64,000 nt of DNA from Ulva prolifera (Eukaryota; Chlorophyta; Ulvophyceae; Ulvales; Ulvaceae). Shown in pieces: positions 32,102-43,900 of the stretch. The stretch is taken from contig CM041200.1 in assembly GCA_023078555.1 (NCBI GenBank), positions 3,527,921 through 3,591,920 of the forward strand, read 5' to 3'. The notes below the pieces were generated by a model that ran no database searches, was not told the origin of the DNA, and saw only the letters and a program-made list of their open reading frames with translations. The position numbers and the translations under genes are program-made. Every line of letters starts with the position of its first letter. The stretch's first letter is position 1.

Positions 32102-34344
32102 CAGTGAACAATGAAGCATTCACACCGCCGAAGTTTATGCGATGCAATGCGGTGACAATAATTTACCGATTGTGTGTCACGGTCAAGTCGTCCGTGTTGC
32201 AATCTAGACGTGCTGTTACTATGTGAGTTTCTGAAGATTTTGTGTTCACAAAAACAGTGACTTCAGCTCCGATACAGTGTCTCCACCTCTGCAACTCCCA
32301 CAGTGAAACTAGGTGTGTGGGATTGCATCAAGTAAGACGTCGCTGCCTCGCGTGGAAAGGTTTGCAGCATCGTCATTCGTTCAGTATTAGTTTTCCATGC
32401 TGTGTTGGTGTACAGCTCTGCTCGTTGAGGGCAAGGACCACAAATCCCTATCAGAAATAGCGTGTCCCGTAATTTGCAATTGAAGATTGAGGCACGCTTG
32501 CAAGCCCCGTTTTGCGGCACGATCAAGACACGATCGTTGAACACGCAGCAGCTGCTGTTCCACGGGGCCGCTGCTCATCAAGACCTGTCCAGTCGGGCTG
32601 AACATTCAATTCACAACTCTCCAGTGACGTACATGTTGGGACATGAGCCAAGCGGCTGCTTCGACCTCGTTCTTCGCGCACGCGCAATACTCTGGTCGCC
32701 GCTTCCACTGGTAAGTCTATCAAATGCAGATCGAACTCAGAAATAGCAGTGACTGCCCACATATACGTGATACCGGACGCACATGCAGTGAATCGCTGTT
32801 TTTGTGGATAAGTCCCCAGGTGGACACTGGACACTGACATAGGTCGAAGACCGACGCAGCGGATCAGAGTCCCTGTTTCAACCATACTTGCTATCCATGT
32901 CTAAACGTAGCATTGTCTATCCCGACCATCACGCAAGCACAGACACGCTGTCTTACTCCGTGCAAGGCGAACGCGCACGAAGCAGAGATATGGAGCCTCG
33001 CTTTTCCCGTCGCTGGCACATTATGTTGCATGACATTTTTTACCCATTTCATGTAGATGATAGCTGTGAGAACTGTGTGAACGTGGGCTTGCGCAGGTAT
33101 CTGGGGGTCACGGTGTTGCAAGGACCGGGAATTGATTGCAATGCTCTACAGCCCGGCTGACGTCCATCCGAAATAATTAGCACTTTGTACATTTTTGTCA
33201 GATATCAATGACCTCGCCGCGTTTCGCCGCTGAATCTGAGCTGTCAGAGCAGATGTCAGCGATGGCAGCCCGCTGGCACCTGGGGCGTTGGAGCGAGCTT
33301 GCCCGATCATAATCGCAGCGTGCCCGTGAAACCAATGCATATGCTGATAGCGAGGGCGGAGCGAGTGATCTCGATTGGACAGGTGCATACTGTCCCCGGG
33401 TGCACACTGTCCGTGACGTCTACGTGCGCACAAATCCGGCGCCGCAGCACGCTAGCTCTTCGCCACTATGCAACGATCCGAAGCTCCATACCAGATATAT
33501 GTAGCTGCTTGGTGTCATATCTGCTGTGCACCATGCCTGGACAGATTCGTACAGCGGGATCGGTCCCAACACAATGCGATCGCAACGAGGTTGCTTGTAC
33601 GTCCGGCACGATTGCAGCGGCGAGAAGTCTTGAATATAGATAATGTGATGGTGAAGAGGCTGTGGCCCTCGTATGTGGTGCAGGCCGATGAGATTTATGG
33701 TGCTGAAGTGGCAAGTGACAATGTTCGACGATGAGCAAGATGTAGAGCGCGCCGAGTTGACACGCTTGCGAACTTTTTGCATTCAAGAAGGCAAAAAATT
33801 TCCGCTGTCATACGAACATCAACAGCTGTTGTGGAAAATGATATGTGGTTGCTTCGTGATCAAATGACCTGCACGGGCGATGCGAGCGGACATTGTATCG
33901 AGGCACCATTCCAGAAAAAGAAAACATCAGTATAGCAGGATATCACGCTGATGAATTGAGTTATCAGCGATGCTTGATTTTGCGAAGTTCAACAGGAATC
34001 CCAATGGGAAAACAAGGCTCCGTAGAGCAGCGGAACTTTCAAGGCAACGAGGCGCGCTTGCAAGTACCCGGGCTGTAGTAGGCAGTTTGATGCGGTTGAG
34101 GAAGACCACTATTGCAAAAAAGACATTGTTGGCCATTGTTCGTTGCGACATGCACATTCACAAAGATGGCAAGGCTGTGTATGACCAAGAAAAACCACAA
34201 AAAATGTAGACATGTTTCACCTCAACCGAGCCACTCCTCATCATGCTTTGAATGAACTTCAAAGTCACGTCACTTGATTTTCAAATTTTCTCTGAGAAAT
34301 TGCCGCGACGCCACTTGCTACTCAGCAATGGAGATTTGGCAGTG
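32102..34344. other. Unassigned interval
   Basis: Several open frames of 60-120 codons on both strands but none with a recognisable domain. A plus-strand frame at 33970-34209 ends with a lysine-rich stretch (KTTIAKKTLLAIVRC) but I cannot name it. Part should be 3' exons of the JmjC gene, whose last recognised exon ends at a strong donor at 34379. Confidence 0.3.
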
Positions 34345-34379
34345 CTATGCATTGCATCTTTGGGGCAATCCAAACTTAC

Positions 34380-35256
34380 CCCCCCCCCCCCCCCCAACAA
34401 TGTCATCCGCATGGTCGGGACAACAATCATGTCTAAGCCGCTTTTGCCCCGACCGGTCCTCAGCAAGCTGCAATGCAGTTATAAGGTCTTTGTGGGTCTT
34501 CAAGAACCACTGCGGGCCCCCCAACGCACACCATTGCTCCAGGACTCCCTCCTCGTAGCATGTGTGGACTGCATGGGGGAAGCCGGCGGGGATGATCACA
34601 ACATTGCCCGGACGCTGGCAAAACACAACAACACCCGCAACCGTACATGCCATATAAACAAATGAACTAATTTGTCCCTGCATGTCGTAGGTACCTTCAA
34701 CCGCCCTTCCACGCCACGGCACCGCGGCAATGTTTAGCTGCTCAGGCGGCACCACGACCCACACCTTGAGAGCCCCCGCACGACAAAACATGGGCATGCA
34801 CGCCGCAACATGGCCCTCATCGACATGTGCACGCGCGGTGCGAGAGCCACTAGTAAAAGTTCACTGACTGGCTACTGAATACCGCAGATGTCCCCCCTCG
34901 CCAAAAATGCCACCCTCATGGTCTAGTGCATTGAACTGCTTTGGCTTCTTCATATCTACGCTCTGGCGAAAATGCACAGACCATACCCGGTTCCCGGCTA
35001 GCGGCAACCCCGTTCTTGAATGCTTCTCACCCGTCTTCTCGGGCCCGCGCTTACTCACCTCCTCGATTCTATCAGAGATGTTATGGCCGGGCTTTGCATG
35101 AAGCACGTCACGCACAATGCGGACGTCGTCGGTTGCCCGCCCCTTCTTGGCGTTGATAATGATGGCGCCGATGGCGCCAAGAAGCAGGGTGGGGTGAGGA
35201 GTGTGCAGGATGTCATAGTAGGTGGTCGGCTTTGATTGTGTGTCTCGAGTGGCCAT
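34380..35256 (-). CDS. JmjC/cupin-fold protein (JmjC-2), partial
   Basis: Putative Fe(II)/2-oxoglutarate oxygenase of the JmjC superfamily. From an ATG at 35256 (MATRDTQSKPTTYYDIL) the frame runs to 34883. A 33-bp intron with GT...AG (34850-34882) restores frame into SRTARAHVDEGHVAACM, which supplies the iron-binding HxD, then LKVWVVVPPEQL. The distal histidine is in RPGNVVIIPAGFPHAVHTC. A further in-frame 45-bp GT...CCAG segment lies just before that block and could be a second tiny intron. The exon ends in a run of 16-17 G followed by AAGT, that is, a GTAAGT donor; downstream exons were not identified. Start and introns are inferred; it could be a decaying copy. Confidence 0.55.
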
Positions 35257-35636
35257 GACGCCGCGATCGACACCATGCCTCAGAGACTCTGCCTGATGCC
35301 CTCCGATCGCAGTGGACGTGATGCGAAAGACGACTCCCATGACGGCGTCAACAGCATGGCCATTGCTATATGTCAAGCAAAACGAGCAGCCCGTGGTGTT
35401 GCAGCGTGCCACGAAGCATCTGATGCATTGACCCAAACACACAAGGTGCCACAAATGGCCGCCTACATGAGATGGCTGACACACAAGAACACACATTGTT
35501 ACAAACAAGTGATCGGGAGAAGATAGACACTATTACTGACACATAGGAATATACCTTGCCATACGCATGGTATGCATTGCATCGGCAGCCGATAGTGTTG
35601 CTGCGGCTACGACCACCGAACAGCGTCTGCTTGCGA

Positions 35637-36041
35637 CTAATTGGCGCAGACTTCCCTCGCAAGCTTCATGCTCGGTTTGTGGTTCACCACGCAATGCATC
35701 CACCCCGCTGGGACGTACACCGTGTCACCGTGCTTCTGGTGCACCACCATCAAACCCTCGTTTACACCGGCCGTGGAGCTCATCTTTGCCAACAGCTTTG
35801 CGTTCACACGGTCAAGGATCCCGTCCTTTGCCATGAGATCCTTCGGTTGGACCCCCGCAATCGCTGCAAATATGGAGAGGGCAGGGGAAGGGTTCTCTGG
35901 ATTTGCGTGGCTGGGGCTCAAGAAGTACCACGTCGCGTGAACCTTATCAATGCAGCCGGCTGAGAAGCTTGCAAGGAGGTTTACGGCGCCTGCGGAGTCA
36001 AAGTGGACTCACATACCCACCACTATGCTGCCATGTTGAGC
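35637..36041 (-). CDS. JmjC/cupin-fold protein (JmjC-1), partial
   Basis: A second, distinct JmjC-like segment on the same strand. It contains HFDSAGAVNLLASFSAGC, where HFD would be the iron-binding HxD, then KVHATWYFLSPSHANP, and ends in HGDTVYVPAGWMHCVVNHKP with the distal histidine. The spacing is right for a complete catalytic core of about 130 residues. The frame closes at a TAG just after LAREVCAN, or is spliced earlier at GTCTGC. Upstream exons are not defined. It is not a simple duplicate of JmjC-2, since the residues around the motifs differ. Confidence 0.5.
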
Positions 36042-36212
36042 AATGACGGAGTCACCAACACAAGCGTAAGCTTGTGTCAATCAGGCTCGCCCAAGCATAT
36101 TGGCTTGGACATTCTCAAAGAAACCAGCTTGGCCTTCACACATTTAGATAGATCGCAAGTCACGCACGAGGCATGTGGCATCTTGTAGCACTGCGCACCC
36201 ACGGTACCACCG

Positions 36213-36524
36213 TCACCCTGGGGCTGGCCGCTGAACCGCAGCAATATACACAGATGGCACCCGGTGCAACTCGTGCATCCTGCTGAGGAGCCGGTGATTC
36301 CGGTGCACCACGAGCACGAGCACCTTGGCGTCTGCCAACAACGAGAGCTTCCAGATGCGTCTGCCGGTTCCTTGTGGCGGCACGAATGGCACAGGGACGC
36401 CCGTGACTTGGACGCGTCCGACGCTCCCTCTGACCACGATCTGTTGGAGATGGTCGCCGTTGGCGATCATCTTGAGACCCCCAGAGGTCCCTCGATCGTG
36501 TATGGGGGCTGCTGCTAGAGGCAC
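36213..36524 (-). CDS. Unidentified exon-like ORF
   Basis: Open frame with a balanced composition (GGLKMIANGDHLQQIVVRG, VPVPFVPPQGTGRR, LSLLADAKVLVLVVHR) lying between the P-loop block and JmjC-1 on the same strand. No family recognised; possibly one exon of the same transcription unit. Alternative frames are also open here because the DNA is GC-rich. Confidence 0.25.
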   Translation of the reverse strand: MPLAAAPIHDRGTSGGLKMIANGDHLQQIVVRGSVGRVQVTGVPVPFVPPQGTGRRIWKLSLLADAKVLVLVVHRNHRLLSRMHELHRVPSVYIAAVQRPAPG

Positions 36525-36625
36525 TCATGAGCGAGATTCACATACCTCCGCGCCGCCGTACGCCCCCCCAGGTGGGGCTGCATGAGCCGGTTTGGCACGG
36601 CGGTGGCCTCCTCCGCGATCAGCAT

Positions 36626-36870
36626 TTAGATCTGTGCAACATCCTCTGCAGCTGTGATGTTTGTGTAAGCATGCTCCGCATGTGGCGTATACGAGCCATA
36701 CTTGAGGCGACGGGCGGACATCGTGCAGCCCACGTTGACGGCGACCCTGCCGTTGTTCGCACACCTCATCGCCCCATCCTCGCTGTAGCGCTGCTTAGCG
36801 AGATGGTATATCTTGCGACCAACGATCGTCTTGCCGCTGCCGCTACAGCCGAGAACGATCACAACATCGA
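36626..36870 (-). CDS. P-loop NTPase exon-like fragment
   Basis: The frame reads FDVVIVLGCSGSGKTIVGRK, a good Walker A (GxxGxGKT, about 36827-36850), followed by an alpha-helical stretch, NVGCTMSARRLKYGSY and ITAAEDVAQ. No Walker B is visible within the fragment, so the NTPase class is open; ABC, STAND and Roc-type GTPases are all possible. It lies directly downstream of an LRR-like exon on the same strand. Confidence 0.4.
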
Positions 36871-36990
36871 ACAGGCCATCTGCCAGGGCGGTGAAAATGT
36901 CCTACATGCACAGCCCCTTTAGGTAGATGCTGATAGTCTCCCAGAGGTCGAGGGAATGCAAGCCAGTGCAATGAGTGCCTTTGCTATGGG

Positions 36991-37249
36991 CTACATGGCC
37001 GAAGCCGTGAAGACAATTCTGCTGATATTTAGGCTCTGCAGCGCCTGGAGTGTGGGCAACACGACGACAAGGGAGGTGGCATCCCGTTGCCTCAGGCCGA
37101 CGTCGTGAAAGTCTAGGGAGGTGATGTCATGCCCTTCAGCGCGTGCATGCATGGGCGACTGCGCAAAGGCAAGGTGATGCCTGCTGCAAAGAACGCCTCG
37201 AGGTCCGTCAAGGCGCCCAGCTTCAATCATGCCTTGCACCATCTTAACT
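36991..37249 (-). CDS. Leucine-rich-repeat-like exon
   Basis: After a pyrimidine tract and CCAG acceptor (about 37250-37273 on the minus strand) a frame opens with KMVQGMIEAGRL. It contains ITSLDFHDVGLRQRDATSL and LPTLQALQSLNIS, the spacing of a ribonuclease-inhibitor-type LRR. Only one to two repeats fit. Donor side not resolved. Confidence 0.4.
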
Positions 37250-37629
37250 GGCAAGAGAGGCAGGTTGAAGGTGGCTTGAAAGTCGACGGAGGGGTGGTAG
37301 GCATGGAGGGCAGAGGGGCGCTAGTCTGGGGGCATATGCTGGGAAAAATGGGACAATGGAATGCACAAGAGGATGGCCAGCTTCACGCTTGCAGGCCGAT
37401 GACTCTCCACATATTGCACAAACATGGACTTTGTCACCACGACTGACAGGCAAAGACAAAAGCTCTGTGGCCGCCGCTTGGGGGCAGTCCGCGTGCAAGC
37501 CGAGGTCCCCCCGGCCGCTGCCAATGCGGTCGCTTCGCGCCCATGCATTGCCGGTGGGGCCCTCGGGGAGCCGGCGGCCACAGGCAACCGGATATGTGTC
37601 ATTTAGCTGGGGCGGGGGTGACCTCTCGC

Positions 37630-37948
37630 TGTCAGAAAGTCTATCCTTCGTCAGGTCAGACGCGCAGTCTTATGTCAAGTCAGGAGGCCAGCATCTCATA
37701 CCTGCTGCGCACAGAGGTAGAACCGGAGAGATGCTGAGGGGAGACAAGATACAACTAGTACCGTGAAACAGTGAAGATAATGGTTACAGATTTCAGTGTG
37801 CACAGGCTTATATGCACACTGAACATTCAAAGTTACGACGGGAAACCCTCGCGGGATCTCTCTCACTACATCGAGACAATCTCGGCTGGCGGCTTACCCC
37901 TGCACTGGATCCGCGGATCGTCCGTGCATGGGTGCACCTGTCACCACA
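37630..37948 (-). repeat. Old truncated Copia-A LTR
   Basis: Minus-orientation LTR starting TGTCAGAAAG and stopping at CACCTGTCACCACA, so its outermost 30 or so bases are gone. It is diverged from the young LTRs and carries altered pentamer and TATA-flank regions. It abuts a host exon at 37949. Confidence 0.8.
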
Positions 37949-37949
37949 G

Positions 37950-40900
37950 AGGTCAGCTGCAGCCCTTCACATGCCCACATGATGTGGGAGTTGAATGCCT
38001 GGACAGAACTCCACGCCGGACGGAGAGCTCGGGCTACTCGGTCACCCTGCACGGCGAGATCCAGGAATACTCAACAATTGGGGACGGGCAACAGCAAGCA
38101 TATACAGCTCTGCACAGTCACGCAGCTCTCGATGGCACGTTCAGGTCAGTGGCACCTCGCACCTCTGCACAATCAAACAGAGGGTGCTCCGCCGCATAAG
38201 CCAATACCCAGGGTCCTATGTTGTCGAGCGCGGCGACAAACTCACCGAGGATCTTGACATCCTGCACGCAAAGAGACCTGACTACACAGCTCGAGCCCAG
38301 GCCGGTGACAGGCCAGACTTGAGGGATCAACAAAAACAGGGCCCGGGGCACCATGGCCACGATCATGCATGCGATAAGGCAAAAATGCCTGGTAGAACAG
38401 GACAGCACACAGACCAACAGGCAGTCCCCCTGTCCATGCCGGAGTCATGGAAAGTCACAGGTGTCAGAAAAGCTATCTTATGTGCAGGGCGGACGCGCAG
38501 TCCTCGTTCAAGTCACGTCAGGACAGCCAGCATCTCATACCTTCTGCGCACAGAGGTAGAACCGAGAGATGCTTGGGAAGAGTGCTAGTACCGGGAAACA
38601 GTAAAGAGAATGGTTACAGATCTCAGTGTGCACATGCTTATATGCACACTGAACACTCAAGGTTACGGCGGGAAACCCTCGCAGGATCTCTCTCACTACA
38701 TCGAGACAATCTAGGCTGGCGGCTTACCCCTGCACTGGATCCGCGGATCGTCCGTGCATGGGTGCACCTGTCACCACACTGCTGCCCGCAGGCTCATGCA
38801 TTGTGACACTCCCCCATAAACCCTGCTACGTCTCCACTAGCTGGAGTTTATTACGAACTTCTTGCAAGGCAGGTCCGGGCAGCACTTTAGTAAACACATC
38901 CGCTAACTGATCAACAGTGCCAACCCATGCTACCTTAAGTTCGTCCATCTGGACATATTCCCGCACTCGCAAGTGCCGCACACGAATGTGCTTGGATCTG
39001 TCAGTGGACACAGCATTCACAGCCAAGATATTGGCACTTTTATTATCACCCCACAGAGTTGGCTTATACGGGACGAGCTTTAGGTCGAGAAGCAACTGCT
39101 TCACCCACATCAACTCGTTGGCTGTTGCACTCATCGCAATGAGCTCAGCCTCTGTTGTATCCCCAGCCACTATACTCTGTTTCTTCGAACGCCAGAGAAC
39201 ACAGTTCCCATGCACCCGAATAACCATACCAGACACGCTTTTCAGATCAGCAGAGTTCGCAAAATCTGCATCTGAATAAGCCTCTATCAAACACCCATGT
39301 CCCTCAGAGCCTATAAATTGTATTCCTAAATTCTTTGTGGACTGCAGGTATCTCAGAACGTGTTGCACAGCCAACCAATGTTCCTTCAGACTACTGGACA
39401 TGTGCCGGGCCAGGGCATGTGCCACGTAGCTGAGGTCAGGTCGTGTCACTCCTGCAATGTACTGGATGCTTCCTACAGCACTCATGAACCTGGAATGCTC
39501 AGCAGCACTGGCTTTCTCCAGGTCCGGATGCTCTTTCACACTCCTTAGTTGTTGCCGCGGCACTAACGGAGTGGGAGACTTTCGACAATCAGACATACTG
39601 TACTTTTCAAGCAGGCTATGGATTTTGTTTCGCTGTGTCATGGTGATTGTCTTGGCCTTACGATCACGCATGATCTCAGTGCCAAGTGCCCATGCTAGTT
39701 CACCCAGGTCTCTGCCTTCGAATTTTGTGAGAATTATGTTGACAAGTTCTTGCAGCCCCGCAGTGCCGCTGAATATGAACAAGTCGTCAACCCACAGGAA
39801 AATAAAACAAAGACCCGATGTTCTAACATACAGTCCGGGATCACTTTGTGCGCACACAAATCCCATCTCTGCTAAAACCTTTATTAAAGCTTTATGCCAC
39901 TCGCGAGCAGCTTGCTTCAGGCCATACAGGGTTTTATGCAATCTCCATACGCGTGCTGTCCCGTCAGTGAAGTACGGGGGCTGTTCAACGAACACTTCCT
40001 CCTCCAGCTCTCCATTCAGAAAAGCGCACTGTATATCTATGTGTCTAATTTCTAAATCTGCCTGAGCAGCAACTGACAGCAACACACGAAGTGTCGCATA
40101 GCTCCCAACAGGTGACCAAGTCTCAAAAAAGTCTACACCCTCTACCTGAGAAAAACCCCGTGCTACATAGCGTGCCTTGTAGCGCTGAATCTCCCCCGCA
40201 GGCCCACGCTTGATCTTGAGCACCCATTTGCCCGAGATTGCCCGTTTGCCCGCAGGCAGATAGCACAACCCGAAGGTTCCGTGCTCACCCAGTGCATCTA
40301 CCTCCTCCTGCATGGCGCGCAGCCATGCATCCCTGTCCGGACCCGCAAGTCCTTCCTTCATAGAAGGCATATCAGGGTCGGAGGAGGCCTTCTGCTTCCT
40401 GGCGGCAGCTGCTCGGCGCGACCCACGACGCTGAACACTCTGCTGCTCACCAGACTCCACATGCTGAGGCTTCAGGCCTGCACAGGACACTCCACAGTCA
40501 GCCGCGGCTGATGTGTCCTGGCTACAAGCTGAAACTTCAATAGCAGCAACAACTGTTTCACTACTAGCATTAGAGCCCGCAGGCTCATTCATATGCACAG
40601 CTGCTACATCCGCAGCCAATGGAACAAGGCGTCTGCGTACAAGAGGATTGATTTTAATACGAGGTAAGGCAGCTGGAATGGCCCTCACCTCGTCAGGCAA
40701 ATCAACCCCAACTGCGGCTGAGGGGTCCGGATCCTCTCCCCCTAATTCGGATCCGGTCTCCACCTCATCTGGCTCATCCTCCCAAAAGGGCCTCGGCGCC
40801 TCAGCTCCTCGCAAGGGCTGAGCAACTGCCCCCGCGCCAGATGCTGAGGCCGCTGCCGAATTACTCCCGGAACGGACCCGCTGAGCCTCCAGATTCTGAT

Positions 40901-43900
40901 GAGCCGCAGCTCTTTCATCATCTGAGACGGTGTAGTCCATGCGCTGTTCGTCATCGTCGTCATAGATGCCACGACTGTCATCATCGGACGGATCCTCCAT
41001 GTCGTCATCAGACGCACTGACAGACATTGGAATGGGGAACGCAACTTCTACACCAGGGTCGTGCAACACAGCATTGCGCGCGACAACATACCGCGCGGTG
41101 CGAGAGGGCGTGGCGACAGGATGATGCACTTCGCCGTGAACACGAGGGGGGGGCAGGGACGGCAGGGTGAGCAGCAGCTCTGGACATTGCACGCGTGCGG
41201 TGCAAAGCTGCTCTGGCTATTTCCGGCGTTGCCCTAGCAGGGTCACGTCGGATAATCTCCGCAGAGGAGCCAGCTCCAAATCGTGGAGAGTACGCAGTAG
41301 GATCAGGGTCAGGGTTGTCCTGCCGGAATGTCATTTCCATGACAGGGACCCTACCATGACCAGGGGGGGTGTGAAGCTGGTCACGCAGACGGCGCAACAC
41401 TCCCCCATCATACGTGTGCTCTGCCGCGAAAGGAGGGACATCGGCGTCAGTCACACGCTCACCCTCATCGTCCCCCTCGAAAGCAACCGTATAGGAGTTC
41501 GCAAACTCCTTAGGTTCCCTTTTGTCCACAACGGCGGACGCATCGTACTTGCGTACGTGCCGGATCATCTGATCCGCAGTGCACATCACCTGACGCACAA
41601 CAAAAACCCTACCCCCAGGAACATCCTGGGCGTACACACGCTGCATGCTGGGGCCTAACCCAGCACCGACCCAGTATGCAGGCACACCCCGCGGGGACAA
41701 CTTCCGCAGCTTGTCATCCCTAGGGTATGCATACACTTCAACCCCCCATGGACGCTGCTGCCGCAGCAGATCTTGGAACACCTCGACGGAGGTGTCTCTG
41801 AAAAAGGCCATATAAGGAATGATATCCTTATCACAAGACCGCACTAAAAACTCATCTAATTCTGTCGTCGCAAGCAACTTGTACTTGCGTTTCTCCTCAT
41901 CCCTCAACTTATCGCGCTCGGCCTTTTTCATGCGCTTACCTTTCCCCAGGCTTTTCTCAGCTTCGTCAACGTCCGCAGACGCATTGACAGCATGCTGAGC
42001 TTTCAGCCCCTTGAGGATGCTCGCCAGTTTGTCATGGTACAATGCCGATGATGGCGTGAGATTGTGACCATGGACAACGCTGGCGAGGCATTCTATCCAC
42101 AGGAACAGAGGCAGGCCGCTCGCGAGCAGCACAGCACGGAGTGACTCAAAGGCCACTCCGATCCTCCTCTCGATCATGCCATTACAGCGATGAGCGGCTG
42201 TGGGGGTCAAGCGGTGAGTGATGCCACGACGCTGGAGGTAGAGCTTTAAGGCCGCGACCATAAACTCTCCCCCTTTGTCGGTGTGTAGGATGCGCACACC
42301 CGGTTCACCTGGCTTCACCACATTCACCCGAATGCGTTCGATAATATAAGAGATCATGGCCGCAGCCTCACTCTTTTTGCGCAGACCCACCACGAAAGTA
42401 TAACGGGTAAAGGCACACATCACAAACAAAACATATTTCACACCACCAATTCCTACCGGAGAGACAGGACCAGCTAAATCGGCGTGCAGTTGCTCACCAG
42501 GCCACTTGGCCTGACCCATGAGCTCACGATCATTGGCAGAGAACTTGCCCGCAGGCACTTTGCCAATTCTGCAGCCGTGACATCGATTCCCTAGTGGCTC
42601 GGAATCGACATCCAAATTCAAATGACCATAAAATTCACTATTAGATTGCATGCGTTTAAGGACCCAATTTGACTGGTGAAAAGACAAATGCGCTAGAAAA
42701 GCAGGTTCCAGCAAGTATGCATCATATGGAACCTCAGCTCCCCCAGCATTGGGTCGCTTCAGGTCAATGGCCGCAACCGCCATATGATGCCACTGCTGTT
42801 GATCCTCAATAACTGAGGTCGGACTGCTCTGGTTAGACCAGACTACCCCCCTATTGACAGGCGCACCGACGAGAATAGGTTTGGTCTCTACTGCCATTTT
42901 AAAAGCAAAGACAGGGTGACCATCCACATCTAGTTCCTGATATTTGGCATCGTCCTCTACGTCGGTGGCCATATCACCCAGACCAGGGACATACAAGACA
43001 TTCCTACGCGTGTCTAAGAACATCTGCTCGTGTCTAAGACCCATCGTGCTGAGCAGGTTGTACGGACATTCAGGAGCATAGTATACGCCAGGAATTTCCA
43101 CATCCAGTGGATGCTTGTTCCCATGCTTGTCCACATAAGCACCTAGGTTCACCTGAATGGTTCCCCTGCCCATGATAGAAAGCTGCCCTGGTCCCGCGAG
43201 ATTGGCAACTTTCTGACATGGGCCGTACTCAGTGAACATTTCCCGATTTCCTACTATATGCATGTCCGACCCACTATCAACAATGATGTTCCACGGCATG
43301 GACGCGTCCGGCTGTGGATACTTGGCAGGCATTTCAATAGTGCAAACATCTCTGGCCGCAGCCTGTTTGCGTTGGGGGCAGTTCGCACGCAAGTGTCCCT
43401 TCTTCTTGCAGAAGAAACAGGTCCTGGTCTCCTCGCGAGGAGCCTGGCCAGCTGCGAGAGCAGCGACCACAGGACCGTCACCACGGGGCTGCTTGCGCCA
43501 GCCATGGCCTGGTTTGCCCGCGGGCGCCCCAGACCTAGCCTGCAGCGACCGCTGTTGTTTGAGCAAATCAGCATGCTCAGTTAAACGCGATATTATCACA
43601 TGAGGGGAGGAGTGTTGAACTTCGCCGCGCACAGCGTTGAACTCCTCCCCCACCTCTAACAGTTTCAATCGTAGCCATCGCTGGCCCACATCGGCACCTA
43701 GTGCCTCCAGTTGAGTGTAAACACTCATCACTTCACCACAGTATGTCGCAACATCTTTATTGTGTTGTGATAAAGAATTAAACCGACTCCACAGTCTGTG
43801 GATTTCGGCTTCAGTGCTAGGTCTGTACTTGGCAGTCAAGTAAGACCATGCTTCACACAAGTGTGGCATGCGATAGACAGTCGTCCTATCCGCGTCAGGC

